From NCBI GenBank assembly GCA_026415415.1, contig JAOAHE010000002.1:30259-94258 (forward strand): a DNA stretch of 64,000 nt, in the 5' to 3' direction. Positions 19,548 through 28,881 of this stretch are shown piece by piece. The position numbers were made by a program, and so were the translations under genes. Numbering within the stretch: the stretch's first letter is position 1; each line of letters begins with the position of its first letter. The notes under the pieces were generated by a model that saw only the letters and a program-made list of their open reading frames with translations, did not search any database and was not told the origin of the DNA. This DNA comes from Thermodesulfovibrionales bacterium. Lineage in GTDB: Bacteria > Nitrospirota > Thermodesulfovibrionia > Thermodesulfovibrionales > Dissulfurispiraceae.

Positions 19548-19648
19548 AAATTTAACAATTTTAATAAAATCAAAGTTTAGAGCATTATCACAATATTATG
19601 ATAATTTAAAATGTATATTAACATATTTTAAAAAAGTTATAATTACAT

Positions 19649-21760
19649 ATGATAACTATTGATCAACTTATAGAAAAAATCCTTGCCTATAATCCAAAGG
19701 CTAATATTGACAGAATAAGGCGAGCTTACGTCTTTTCTCGTGAAGCACACTGTGCTCAAAAAAGAATAGAAGGATCTCCTTATATTCACCATCCTTTAGC
19801 TGTTGCCAATATTTTAGCAGATATGCATCTTGACTCAATAACCATTGCAGCAGGGCTTCTTCACGATACCATAGAAGATACAGATATGTCTCTAAATGAC
19901 ATCAAAGATATGTTTGGCAATGAAGTAGCTTTCCTTGTAGAGGCAGTAACAAAACTCAGTAAGGTAGAGTTTAAGACTAAAGAAGAGGCCCAAGCAGAAA
20001 ACTTCAGAAAGATGTTTCTTGCAATGTCAAAGGATGTTAGGGTTATCTTGATAAAATTTGCAGACCGCCTTCACAACATGAGGACAATAGAGTATCTACC
20101 TGAGGAAAGACAAAAAAATATCGCAAAAGAAACCCTTGAGATATATGCACCCCTTGCAAATAGACTTGGTATTAACTGGCTCAAGATTGAGTTTGAAGAT
20201 TTATGCTTTAAAGTATTAATGCCCGAACTATTCAAAGAGCTGAAAGAAAAGGTTGCCAAATATGTGGAGGTTCACGAAAGATACTTTGATGATGTCAAAG
20301 AAAGCATCTCCCAAAGACTGAAAGAATCAGGAATAGAGGCTAAAATAAAAAGTAGGGTTAAAAATGTCTATAGTATCTACAATAAAATACTTAAACAAAA
20401 GATTACCTTCGAGCAGATATACGACGTAATTGGCTTTAGAATAATTACCGATACAGTTCCCCACTGTTATGAAATCCTAAGTATCATCCATTCTTTATGG
20501 CCTCATATCCCCGGTAGGTTTAAAGACTTTATTAGTCTTCCAAAGAAAAACATGTATGAATCCCTTCACACTACAGTTATAGGTCCCTTAGGGTATCAAA
20601 TGGAATTCCAAATCCGGACACAAGAGATGGACCTTATTGCTGAAGAAGGAATAGCAGCTCACTGGAGATACAAAGAAAAAGATAACCTTGATTCAAAAAA
20701 TGCTCGTTTCATAGCATGGCTAAGGGATTTGATTAAAGAGGTCTCTGACGCAAAAGAATTTCTTGAGGCTGTTAAAGTAGAGGTTACCCCTGAGACTATA
20801 TATGTTTTTACTCCCAAAGGTGATATAAAAGAGCTGCCTATAGGCTCTACTTCCATTGATTTTGCTTATAGCATACATACAGAGGTTGGTAATAAATGTA
20901 TTGGTGCAAAGGTTAACGGACGAATAGTACCTCTGAGACAAAAACTTAATAGTGGCGATGTTGTTGAAATTATTACCTCTGCCTCTCAGACACCTTCAAA
21001 AGATTGGCTTAAATATGTAGTAACTCAAAGAGCAAAGAGCAAAATAAAACAATGGATTCGAAATGAAGAAAGAAAACAAAGTATTTCCTTAGGAACCAAT
21101 CTGATTGAAGAAGAAATAAAAAGGCACTCACTTCCTCTTAATATAATAAAATCAAAGAAGATGTTAGATGTAATGAAATCATTTGGAATTCAATCACTTG
21201 AAGATTTATATGTACTTGTAGGCTTTGGTAAACTCTCTGCTCATCAAGTAGTAAACAGATTAATTCCCGATAAGAGCGAAGAGGAAGTGCCCCAGAAGAT
21301 TCAAAAAACCCCTCCTCAGCAAAGAAGCGTAATAAAAATAAAAGGCATTGACAATATTTTATACCATATAGGAAAGTGTTGTTTTCCTGTGCCCGGTGAC
21401 AATATAATAGGCTTTATCACAAAAGGTAAAGGTGTCACAATTCATAGAGTCGGCTGCAGTAACCTTGAAAGATTAGCTGTCAATGTAGAAAGATTAGTTG
21501 ATGTAGAATGGTCAGATGATGGAGACCTTACATCACAAGCTAAACTATCAATTGAAGCTATTGATAGACCAGGTATCCTTGCTAACTTAAGTGCGCTAAT
21601 ATCTTCAGCAAACATAAATATATCATATCTTAAAGCCATGTCCACTTCTGATAAAAGAGCTATTATTGAGTTGATACTTGATATTAAGAATAAAAAACAG
21701 CTTTTTGAGATACAAAACAAAATATCTCAGGTGCAAGGTGTTTTAAATATAAGAAGATGA
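19649..21760 (+). CDS. Bifunctional (p)ppGpp synthase/hydrolase, RelA/SpoT family
   Basis: The 703-residue protein has the full Rsh layout. An HD hydrolase domain (HHPLAVANIL, LLHDTIEDTD) is followed by the synthetase domain (RVKNVYSIYNKIL, RFKDFISLPKKNMYESLHTT), a TGS domain (IYVFTPKGDIKELPIGSTSI), a zinc-finger-like region (GKCCFPVPGDNIIGF) and a C-terminal ACT domain. Both catalytic sites look intact, so it should make and degrade the stringent alarmone. An AT-rich spacer separates it from divergent murA. As the only Rsh in the window it may be the organism's sole long one, but that cannot be seen here. Confidence 0.95.
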   Translation: MITIDQLIEKILAYNPKANIDRIRRAYVFSREAHCAQKRIEGSPYIHHPLAVANILADMHLDSITIAAGLLHDTIEDTDMSLNDIKDMFGNEVAFLVEAVTKLSKVEFKTKEEAQAENFRKMFLAMSKDVRVILIKFADRLHNMRTIEYLPEERQKNIAKETLEIYAPLANRLGINWLKIEFEDLCFKVLMPELFKELKEKVAKYVEVHERYFDDVKESISQRLKESGIEAKIKSRVKNVYSIYNKILKQKITFEQIYDVIGFRIITDTVPHCYEILSIIHSLWPHIPGRFKDFISLPKKNMYESLHTTVIGPLGYQMEFQIRTQEMDLIAEEGIAAHWRYKEKDNLDSKNARFIAWLRDLIKEVSDAKEFLEAVKVEVTPETIYVFTPKGDIKELPIGSTSIDFAYSIHTEVGNKCIGAKVNGRIVPLRQKLNSGDVVEIITSASQTPSKDWLKYVVTQRAKSKIKQWIRNEERKQSISLGTNLIEEEIKRHSLPLNIIKSKKMLDVMKSFGIQSLEDLYVLVGFGKLSAHQVVNRLIPDKSEEEVPQKIQKTPPQQRSVIKIKGIDNILYHIGKCCFPVPGDNIIGFITKGKGVTIHRVGCSNLERLAVNVERLVDVEWSDDGDLTSQAKLSIEAIDRPGILANLSALISSANINISYLKAMSTSDKRAIIELILDIKNKKQLFEIQNKISQVQGVLNIRR

Positions 21761-21781
21761 AATTTTTTTTAATTTTTTTTC

Positions 21782-21810
21782 TTGACAAATCTTGCTCTTC
21801 TTGGTATCGT
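21782..21810 (+). promoter_or_regulatory. Sigma-70-type promoter for the HU gene
   Basis: A perfect TTGACA (21782-21787), a 17-base spacer and TATCGT (21805-21810) lie about 55 bases before the HU start codon. The sequence matches consensus well at -35 and moderately at -10. Confidence 0.7.
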
Positions 21811-21864
21811 TTATTAAAGTCTATTTATTATTAGGCATTATTCATTAAATAAGGAGGAAAAATT

Positions 21865-22137
21865 ATGACAAAAGCAGAATTAATTGACAAAATTGCTACA
21901 GGTGCTGGGATATCAAAAGCAGTAGCTTCAAAATGCCTTGATGCAATGATTGACAGTGTAAAAGGGGCTCTCAAAAAAGGACAAAAAGTTACCCTCGTAG
22001 GTTTCGGCACCTTTTCAGTAAGCAAAAGAAAAGCAAGAAAAGGACGTAACCCCAGAACTGGTGAAGAGATCAAAATTCCAGCCACAAAAGTTCCTAAGTT
22101 TACCGCAGGCAAATCATTAAAAGATGCAGTAAAATAA
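21865..22137 (+). CDS. HU family DNA-binding protein
   Basis: A 90-residue nucleoid protein that bends DNA as a dimer. It begins [18 protein letters not shown] and has the flexible DNA-binding arm [20 protein letters not shown] with the intercalating proline in the expected place. AAGGAGG sits 7 bases before the ATG, with its own consensus-like promoter upstream and a hairpin after the stop, so it is a strongly expressed single-gene unit. Confidence 0.97.
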   Translation: MTKAELIDKIATGAGISKAVASKCLDAMIDSVKGALKKGQKVTLVGFGTFSVSKRKARKGRNPRTGEEIKIPATKVPKFTAGKSLKDAVK

Positions 22138-22149
22138 TTTCATTCCTTT

Positions 22150-22176
22150 AGAGGCGACATTTTATGTGTCGCCTCT
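22150..22176 (+). terminator. Hairpin after the HU gene
   Basis: A perfect 10-bp stem (22150-22159 with 22167-22176) with a 7-base loop, 12 bases after the HU stop codon. Its T-run is weak, so read-through into the next gene is possible. Confidence 0.7.
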
Positions 22177-22207
22177 ATCATTCAAAAAGATATCTTTGGA
22201 GGTATAA

Positions 22208-22513
22208 ATGCTTACCGAATTCAGCATTGTCCCCCTTGGTGTGGGCAGTAGCCTTAGTGGTAAATTGGCAATTGTTCTTAAGATTATTGATGAAAGCGGT
22301 CTGCCATACAAAGTAAACCCCATGGGCACTGTAATAGAAGGCGAATGGGAAGAGACTATGGAATTAATAAAAAAATGCAGGGATGAACTCATGAAACATG
22401 AAGAAAGAGTCCTAATAAATATTAAGATAGATGATAGGAAGTTTAAAACTAACGCTATAGATGAAAAAATTGCATCTGTTGAGAAAAAATTAGGCAAATC
22501 CTTAAAAAAATAA
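22208..22513 (+). CDS. MTH1187/YqgV family thiamine-binding-like protein (DUF77)
   Basis: The 101-residue product matches the family in start and layout: LTEFSIVPLGVGSSLS, then KVNPMGTVIEGEWEE and the tail KLGKSLKK. Known members form tetramers with a ferredoxin-like fold and some bind thiamine or its pyrimidine. GGAGG lies 7 bases before the ATG. The link to the thi operon 30 kb away is only by family. The function in vivo is not established. Confidence 0.88.
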   Translation: MLTEFSIVPLGVGSSLSGKLAIVLKIIDESGLPYKVNPMGTVIEGEWEETMELIKKCRDELMKHEERVLINIKIDDRKFKTNAIDEKIASVEKKLGKSLKK

Positions 22514-22811
22514 CAATTTCATAGAGACATTAAATTTTTAACCATTCATGCATCAAAGTCATAGTTAGTTTTACTTAAAACTTATATTTTTAATACATCT
22601 GAACTTTAAATACAGTGCAAAGCGACTTTCTAACCTAATATACATAGCCTTTTCTTCATAACTTTAAGAAATGTTAAACTTACTATATTATTTTTTCTTA
22701 AAAGAGTAATATACTCAATTATTGATATATGTAATTACTTTTAAAAGCTAAGATTAATTATAATATATTTTCCTTAACCCTGAACTTTTTTAAAATAATA
22801 TATATATATAT
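22514..22811. repeat. Gene-free spacer ending in a (TA)7 dinucleotide run
   Basis: This 298-base AT-rich spacer shows no gene. Its last 13 bases are an uninterrupted TA repeat that runs directly into the ATG of the antiporter gene, leaving no Shine-Dalgarno sequence. Confidence 0.7.
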
Positions 22812-24821
22812 ATGGCTCAAGTTACCTTACTTCAAAACTTAGTAATTATCTTAGGAATATCAGCTTTAGTAGTCTTCATACTTCATAGAGCAAAAGTTCC
22901 TTCTATAGTTGGTTTTCTTTTAGCGGGTATTCTAATGGGTCCACATGGACTTGGATTTATAAAAGACGTACATGAAGTGGAGCTTTTGGCTGAGATAGGT
23001 GTTATCTTGCTTCTTTTTGTAATAGGTATTGAGTTCTCTTTAGCCCATCTGCTTAAAATGAAACACTTAATAATGTGGGGCGGTGGCTCTCAAGTTCTAT
23101 TGAGTATTCTTTTGTCAGCAGTAATTTGCTACTTTTTTATATCGGACATCTATCAGTCTTTATTTTTTGGTTTTCTAATAGCCTTAAGTAGCACAGCCAT
23201 AGTTCTTAAGATGCTTCAAGAAAGAGGAGAAATTGACACTCCTCATGGTCGTATTATGGTAGGCATCTTGATATTCCAAGATTTATGTGTAGTACCTCTT
23301 ATGTTACTTACTCCAGCTATGAGTGGTAGTGGTATCCAATTATTAGAGATAGCATATAAGATGCTCAAAGCTGTATTAATTGTTGCTATAGTCTTAATAG
23401 CTGCAAGATGGGTTGTGCCAGAGTTGCTTCACCAAGTAGTAAAAACAAAAAGTAGAGAGTTATTCATATCAGTAATTATTCTGTTATGCTTTGGAATCGC
23501 CCTATTAACATCCCAATTTGGACTTTCTTTAGCTTTAGGAGCCTTTTTAGCAGGATTAATAATAGCAGAATCGGAATATGCATCACAAGCAACCTCCGAG
23601 ATACTGCCATTTAAAGATAGTTTTATAGGATTATTTTTTGTATCAATCGGGATGTTAATGGATATAAGCTTCGTACAGACTTATTATTATAAGATACTGA
23701 TAGCAGTGATAGGTATCTTTATGCTTAAACTATTCACCGGGACTCTATCTGCTATCATCACAGGCACTAACTTAAAATATTCATTACATACAGGATTTGG
23801 TCTTGCACAAGTTGGAGAGTTCTCTTTTGTACTTGCTCTTACAGGTAAGGCAGAGGGACTTATTACTGATGAACTTTACCAAATCTTTTTAGGTTCCTCT
23901 GTTTTAACAATGATCATCACTCCATTTGTAATTAAGAATACCAACTTTCTTTCAGAAAAAATTGCAGCAATGCCACTATTAAATAAGTTTTGTAGATATA
24001 AAGAGTTCAGAGATTTAACTAAAAACATCCCAAGCATGAATAATCATGTAATAATAGTAGGTTTTGGCATAAACGGTGCAAACCTTGCCCGAGTCCTATC
24101 TGAGACAAAAATACCCTATGTAGTAATAGAATTAAATGCTGATACAGTCAAAAAAAAGAGAAAAAAAGAACCTATCTTCTACGGTGATGCAACAAACACT
24201 GAGATACTTCACCATGCAAGTATTAGTTCAGCTAAGGTTTTAGTTATAGCCATATCTGATGCAGCAGCAACGAGAAGAATTGTTCAAATAGCTCGTAAAG
24301 AAAACCCACATATTCATATTATTGTTAGAACTCGTTATGTTGCAGAGATAGACGACCTTACCAAACTTGGAGCCGATGAAGTAATTCCTGAAGAATTTGA
24401 GACATCCATTGAGATTTTTTCTCGAACCTTACACTATTATCAAATACCAAGAAATATTATTAATGAACACATAAACAGTATAAGAAAAAACCATTATAAA
24501 GCTTTAAGAACTACAACCTTACCCACTAAAACATTAACAGACAGGAAAAACCTAATGAAAATGATCGAGACTGAAACTTACTTAATAAAAGAAAACTCCA
24601 AAGTAGCAGGACACACTGTTAAAGAACTACACTTAAGAGCTGAAACAGGTGTAACTATCATCGCTATACAAAGAGCAGAAGAGATCTTTATAAACCCCTC
24701 TGCTAATTTTGAGATTAACTTAGGTGATATCCTTTACTTAATTGGTAAATCACAAGATTTATGCAAGGCTATAGAATATCTTGAATCTGAAAGATTTTTA
24801 GTTGCTAAATACCATAGGTAA
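22812..24821 (+). CDS. KefB/GerN-type monovalent cation:proton antiporter with TrkA domains
   Basis: A 669-residue CPA2-family transporter. Residues 1-380 hold about 12 membrane helices with the family segments KVPSIVGFLLAGILMGPHGLG, ALSSTAIVLKML and the conserved FGLAQVGEFSFVLA. Residues about 410-525 are a TrkA-N (RCK) domain (HVIIVGFGINGANLARVLSE) for nucleotide gating, and the last 80 residues are TrkA-C. It probably exports K+ or Na+ in exchange for protons. The start codon follows a TA repeat with no ribosome site. The next gene starts 9 bases later. Confidence 0.93.
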   Translation: MAQVTLLQNLVIILGISALVVFILHRAKVPSIVGFLLAGILMGPHGLGFIKDVHEVELLAEIGVILLLFVIGIEFSLAHLLKMKHLIMWGGGSQVLLSILLSAVICYFFISDIYQSLFFGFLIALSSTAIVLKMLQERGEIDTPHGRIMVGILIFQDLCVVPLMLLTPAMSGSGIQLLEIAYKMLKAVLIVAIVLIAARWVVPELLHQVVKTKSRELFISVIILLCFGIALLTSQFGLSLALGAFLAGLIIAESEYASQATSEILPFKDSFIGLFFVSIGMLMDISFVQTYYYKILIAVIGIFMLKLFTGTLSAIITGTNLKYSLHTGFGLAQVGEFSFVLALTGKAEGLITDELYQIFLGSSVLTMIITPFVIKNTNFLSEKIAAMPLLNKFCRYKEFRDLTKNIPSMNNHVIIVGFGINGANLARVLSETKIPYVVIELNADTVKKKRKKEPIFYGDATNTEILHHASISSAKVLVIAISDAAATRRIVQIARKENPHIHIIVRTRYVAEIDDLTKLGADEVIPEEFETSIEIFSRTLHYYQIPRNIINEHINSIRKNHYKALRTTTLPTKTLTDRKNLMKMIETETYLIKENSKVAGHTVKELHLRAETGVTIIAIQRAEEIFINPSANFEINLGDILYLIGKSQDLCKAIEYLESERFLVAKYHR

Positions 24822-24830
24822 CCTAAAGAG

Positions 24831-25688
24831 ATGTTTTACATAATCTGGCGTAGATTTAGAAAAAATTCACTCTCCCTTATCGCTTTAGTAATAATATTGA
24901 CTTTAGCATCTTTAGCTCTTTTAGCTCCTATTATATCCCCCTTTGACCCTACAGAGATAAATGTTAATAAAGTCCTCCTATCCCCAAACTTTCAACATCC
25001 CTTTGGAACTGATGAGTTAGGGAGAGATGTATTATCAAGGATGATCTGGGGCAGTAGGGTTTCTTTAAAAGTTGGGTTCTTGTCAGTTGGTATTGCCATA
25101 TTAATAGGCTGTATAATAGGATCCTTAGCTGGTTATTATGGGGGGTTAATAGATTCAATCTTAATGAGATTTGTTGATGTCATGCTTGCTTTCCCCACAT
25201 TTTTTCTAATCTTAGCTGTCATCTCTATTGTAGAACCAGGGATTAATACAATTATGGTCATCATAGGTGTAACAGGTTGGATGGATGTTGCAAGATTAGT
25301 GAGAGCAGAATTTTTAACCCTTAAAGAAAGAGAATTCATAAAAGCTGCAAAAGCAATAGGTGCTAATGATTTAAGAATAATCTTCAAACACATACTTCCA
25401 AACGCTTTATCTTCTGTATTTGTTGCTGCTACCTTTGGTATCGCTGGAGCTATTTTAATAGAATCCAGCCTCTCTTTTCTCGGTCTTGGCGTTCAGCCCC
25501 CGGATCCAAGTTGGGGCAATATATTAACCTCAGGCAAAGACAATATAACCGTTGCTTGGTGGCTTTCTTTCTTTCCTGGCTTGGCAATTCTTATTACGGT
25601 ACTTAGTTATAATCTTATCGGGGAAGGACTTCGCGATGCACTTGATCCAAGGCTATGGAGCGAAAGTTTAAACAAAACTAAAAACTAA
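24831..25688 (+). CDS. Orphan DppC/OppC-type ABC transporter permease
   Basis: The 285-residue membrane protein has the OppC N-terminal segment, six membrane helices, the start motif HPFGTDELGRDVLSRMIWGSR, and the permease EAA loop near KAAKAIGANDLRIIFKHILPN. The C-terminus (SSLSFLGLGVQPPDPSWGNIL) is typical for peptide and nickel uptake permeases. No DppB, ATPase or binding protein is beside it, so it must work with parts encoded elsewhere. It lies 9 bases after the antiporter gene, an unusual pairing. Confidence 0.93.
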   Translation: MFYIIWRRFRKNSLSLIALVIILTLASLALLAPIISPFDPTEINVNKVLLSPNFQHPFGTDELGRDVLSRMIWGSRVSLKVGFLSVGIAILIGCIIGSLAGYYGGLIDSILMRFVDVMLAFPTFFLILAVISIVEPGINTIMVIIGVTGWMDVARLVRAEFLTLKEREFIKAAKAIGANDLRIIFKHILPNALSSVFVAATFGIAGAILIESSLSFLGLGVQPPDPSWGNILTSGKDNITVAWWLSFFPGLAILITVLSYNLIGEGLRDALDPRLWSESLNKTKN

Positions 25689-25772
25689 CCAACAATAAAG
25701 TTAAACTAATAATTTATTTCCCCTTTTAAATAAATTCCATAAAAAAGAAGCTTTAAGCTATTATATTAAATT

Positions 25773-28595
25773 ATGAGATTAAACCCTCCACCATATGTTC
25801 CTGATTATGACAGAGCTAAAAACAACTTAGAGACTTTTCTAAACAGAAACCCAGAGTATTTTAGCAAGACAAAAGAATATCTTCACCATATAACAATGCT
25901 TTTTTCGTACTCACAATTTTTAGCAAACTATTGCATCAACCATCCTGAGTCTCTTTTTAAAGCAATCGAGTCCCTTGAAAAAGAAATCACAGAGGAATCC
26001 TTAAAGAGCGAGTTAAACATACTCCTTAAAGATTCATCAACTATCAAAGAAGGAATGAAAACTGTAAGGCTATTTAAAAAAGATAAATTGCTTATTATTA
26101 CTTTGAAAGACATTCTTAAGTTAACCTCTATAGAGGATAACATGTATGAGCTGAGCATACTTGCTGATTCAATCATCTCTGAGTCATTATGGTTTGTCTA
26201 TAATCTTGCTATAAAAAAATTTGGTGAGCCTGAGAAAAATACCCTATCCTTAATAGGTTTAGGAAAGCTTGGTTCTCACGAGTTAAACTATAGCTCTGAT
26301 GTAGACATAATCTTTACTTATAAAGAAGATGGTTATACTTCAGGTGTTACTTCACTGCAAGGGGTGAACTTTAACAGATTAACAATTTTTGAGTTTTACT
26401 GTAAGTTAATTGAGGAGTATTGTAGGTTTTTATCACAAAATACTGAAGACGGTTTTGTCTATAGGATAGATCTCAGGTTAAGGCCCCAAGGGCAAAAAGG
26501 TCTATTGATAATGAACTTAAGAGGATATGAGGATTATTATGAGTCTTGGGGTCAACTATGGGAAAGAGTATCTTTGATAAGAGCAAGACATATAGCAGGT
26601 GATCCCAATACTGGTAATGATTTTTTAGAGTTAATTAGACCTTTTGTGTACAGAAAATATTTAGGTTTTGATGCTATTGAAGAGATAAGAAGACTGAAAT
26701 CACAGGTTGAACAATTTAGGCCCGGCATTTACAGTCGTGATATAAAAAGAGGTTTTGGTGGAATAAGAGAAATTGAGTTTTTTGTCCATATCTTTCAGTT
26801 AATCTATGGGGGAAAAGAACCTCTTTTAAGGGATAGCAGAACTCTTGTTACCTTACACCGTTTACTGCAAAAATCTTTAATTGGCCATGAAGATTTTATA
26901 GAACTTTCACAAAACTACTTATTTTTGAGAACCTTAGAGCACAGACTTCAACAACTAAATGATATACAGACACACTCCTTACCTACTAATGAAAAAGACC
27001 TTGATATATTAGCAAGAAAAATGAACTTTGATGATAAAGTTTCTTTTCTCTCATCCCTTTACTCTAAAAGATGTAGAGTCAGGCAGATTTACGATGCCCT
27101 CTTAGAAGCAAATGCAAAAAAAACTGAAAAGAGTACCTCAACTATAGGTGCAAAATTAATGGGAAATGTTTTTTGGGAAATGGACTCACCAGTAGAAAGT
27201 TTAATGATGGAGGAGCTATCTAAAACTAAGCTGAAAGATACAAAAAAGGCTATTTATTATCTTACTAAAATAAGAAACTCTATTTACTCTTTTCAGACAT
27301 TGCGTGGAAGAAAATTGTTAGAAGATCTAATACCTAAATTCATTGATAATGCCCTCACAGGGACAAATCCAGACAATGCACTTCTTCAATTAGTGAACTT
27401 TACAAGCCTTTTAGCAAGTAGGGAGTCTTATCTTGAGTTTCTTTCTAATAGGCAAGAATTAATCTCAACCCTAATTTTTATTTTCTCAAACAGTGAATAC
27501 CTTACTCGTCTATTAATGAGTTCACCAGAAACCTTAGACTCTCTTGTTATTGATAAGCTGATACCTAAGACTAAAAAAGAGCTTTTATCTGAGCTATCCT
27601 TGCTCTTTGATAAATATGGGATATCAAGTGCCGTAAGACTATTTAAAGCTTATCAAGAAATTAGATTAGGTTTTTTATTCTTAAATAGATATATAAGTGT
27701 AATTAAACTTATGATTTTTCTTAGCCAAACTGCAGAGATAATAATAGAAAACTTATTAAATATTCATCAACAAAACCTCAAAAACTCCAATCTTTTAATC
27801 ATCGCATTAGGTAAGCTTGGTGGAAGGGAAATAACCTTTAACTCTGATATAGACATAGTTTTTATGAGTATAAATGAACCAACAGTCAACAACATAAAAG
27901 ATGCTGAAAAGATAATAAGGACTTTATCTGCCTACACCAAAGATGGTGTTTGCTACCATATTGATACAAGACTCAGACCTGAAGGAAGTAAAGGAAGTCT
28001 TGTAAACTCAAAAAAAGGTATAGAAAATTACTATTTAAAGAATGCCCACTTATGGGAACTGCAAGCTTTTCTTAAGGCAAGAGTAATAAGTAAAGACCTT
28101 CAGGTTATAATGGACTTTAATTCCTTAAAAGAAAAAATAATTCTTAAAAGAGCCCAAGAAATCAAAAAAGATGAAGTAATTAAAATGTGTCAACGGATAC
28201 AAAAGGAGCTTTCTAAGGAAAATACAAGCAATAATTCTTATGATATAAAGTACGGTTCAGGAGGTCTTATAGAACTTGAATTCTTTATCCAGTTCTTACA
28301 ACTCAAAGGCTGTATAGAAAACCCAAGGATGTTATTACCAAATACTTTTTCTGCTATAAATGCGCTTAAAAAAAGTGGCTTACTTATACCAAATGATGCA
28401 GAAAAACTCAAAGAAATATATAGATTTTATAGAAAGCTTGAGACTTTACTTAAATTAAGGAATGAAACTGTTATGAAAATTGATGATAACTCAACAGAGG
28501 GAATCAAATATTTCTTATCTCTAACGGAAGAAACCCTAATAAATGAACTTACAAAATCTAAGGATTATGTCCATAAAATTTGGGATAATTATTAA
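25773..28595 (+). CDS. glnE: Glutamine synthetase adenylyltransferase/deadenylylase GlnE
   Basis: GlnE attaches and removes AMP on glutamine synthetase in response to PII. The 940-residue protein has two nucleotidyltransferase domains. The N-terminal one has GLGKLGSHELNYSSDVDIIF and the C-terminal one has ALGKLGGREITFNSDIDIVF, each with DxD metal ligands. GFGGIREIEFFVH and YGSGGLIELEFFIQ mark the following helical domains. The length is typical. Glutamine synthetase and PII genes are not in the window. Confidence 0.96.
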   Translation: MRLNPPPYVPDYDRAKNNLETFLNRNPEYFSKTKEYLHHITMLFSYSQFLANYCINHPESLFKAIESLEKEITEESLKSELNILLKDSSTIKEGMKTVRLFKKDKLLIITLKDILKLTSIEDNMYELSILADSIISESLWFVYNLAIKKFGEPEKNTLSLIGLGKLGSHELNYSSDVDIIFTYKEDGYTSGVTSLQGVNFNRLTIFEFYCKLIEEYCRFLSQNTEDGFVYRIDLRLRPQGQKGLLIMNLRGYEDYYESWGQLWERVSLIRARHIAGDPNTGNDFLELIRPFVYRKYLGFDAIEEIRRLKSQVEQFRPGIYSRDIKRGFGGIREIEFFVHIFQLIYGGKEPLLRDSRTLVTLHRLLQKSLIGHEDFIELSQNYLFLRTLEHRLQQLNDIQTHSLPTNEKDLDILARKMNFDDKVSFLSSLYSKRCRVRQIYDALLEANAKKTEKSTSTIGAKLMGNVFWEMDSPVESLMMEELSKTKLKDTKKAIYYLTKIRNSIYSFQTLRGRKLLEDLIPKFIDNALTGTNPDNALLQLVNFTSLLASRESYLEFLSNRQELISTLIFIFSNSEYLTRLLMSSPETLDSLVIDKLIPKTKKELLSELSLLFDKYGISSAVRLFKAYQEIRLGFLFLNRYISVIKLMIFLSQTAEIIIENLLNIHQQNLKNSNLLIIALGKLGGREITFNSDIDIVFMSINEPTVNNIKDAEKIIRTLSAYTKDGVCYHIDTRLRPEGSKGSLVNSKKGIENYYLKNAHLWELQAFLKARVISKDLQVIMDFNSLKEKIILKRAQEIKKDEVIKMCQRIQKELSKENTSNNSYDIKYGSGGLIELEFFIQFLQLKGCIENPRMLLPNTFSAINALKKSGLLIPNDAEKLKEIYRFYRKLETLLKLRNETVMKIDDNSTEGIKYFLSLTEETLINELTKSKDYVHKIWDNY

Positions 28596-28671
28596 TAACC
28601 TTTTTTTAACATTTTTTTATATAATAGTTAAAAAAATCTTAAAAAAACCTTAATTAATTTAGGAGGATATC

Positions 28672-28863
28672 ATGCAGCAATGTTTTAAATGCAAAAAAGA
28701 AGATGACAACTTGCAATATATCCCTTATGACAATGTCTATTGTTGTGAGGACTGCTATAGTAAATATGCCTTTATGTGTTGTACCTGCAGCACTGTCTCT
28801 GTTATAGAAGACTCAATGTGGCAGGTAGGCTACAAACATATCTGTCAATACTGTAGAGATTAA
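28672..28863 (+). CDS. Small Cys-rich zinc-ribbon-like protein
   Basis: The 63-residue product has three or four knuckles: CFKCKK, YCCEDCY, CCTCST and CQYCRD. They suggest one or two zinc or Fe-S sites. It is very acidic and has no transmembrane part. AGGAGG is 6 bases upstream of the ATG, so translation should be strong. I do not recognise a named family. It lies 76 bases after glnE and converges with ubiD. Confidence 0.7.
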   Translation: MQQCFKCKKEDDNLQYIPYDNVYCCEDCYSKYAFMCCTCSTVSVIEDSMWQVGYKHICQYCRD

Positions 28864-28881
28864 AATGGGATAAGGCAAAAT

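Noticed and set aside
25705..25740. AT-only inverted repeat after the permease gene as a terminator
   Set aside because: The stem is only A-T pairs in AT-rich DNA and is not followed by a T-run.
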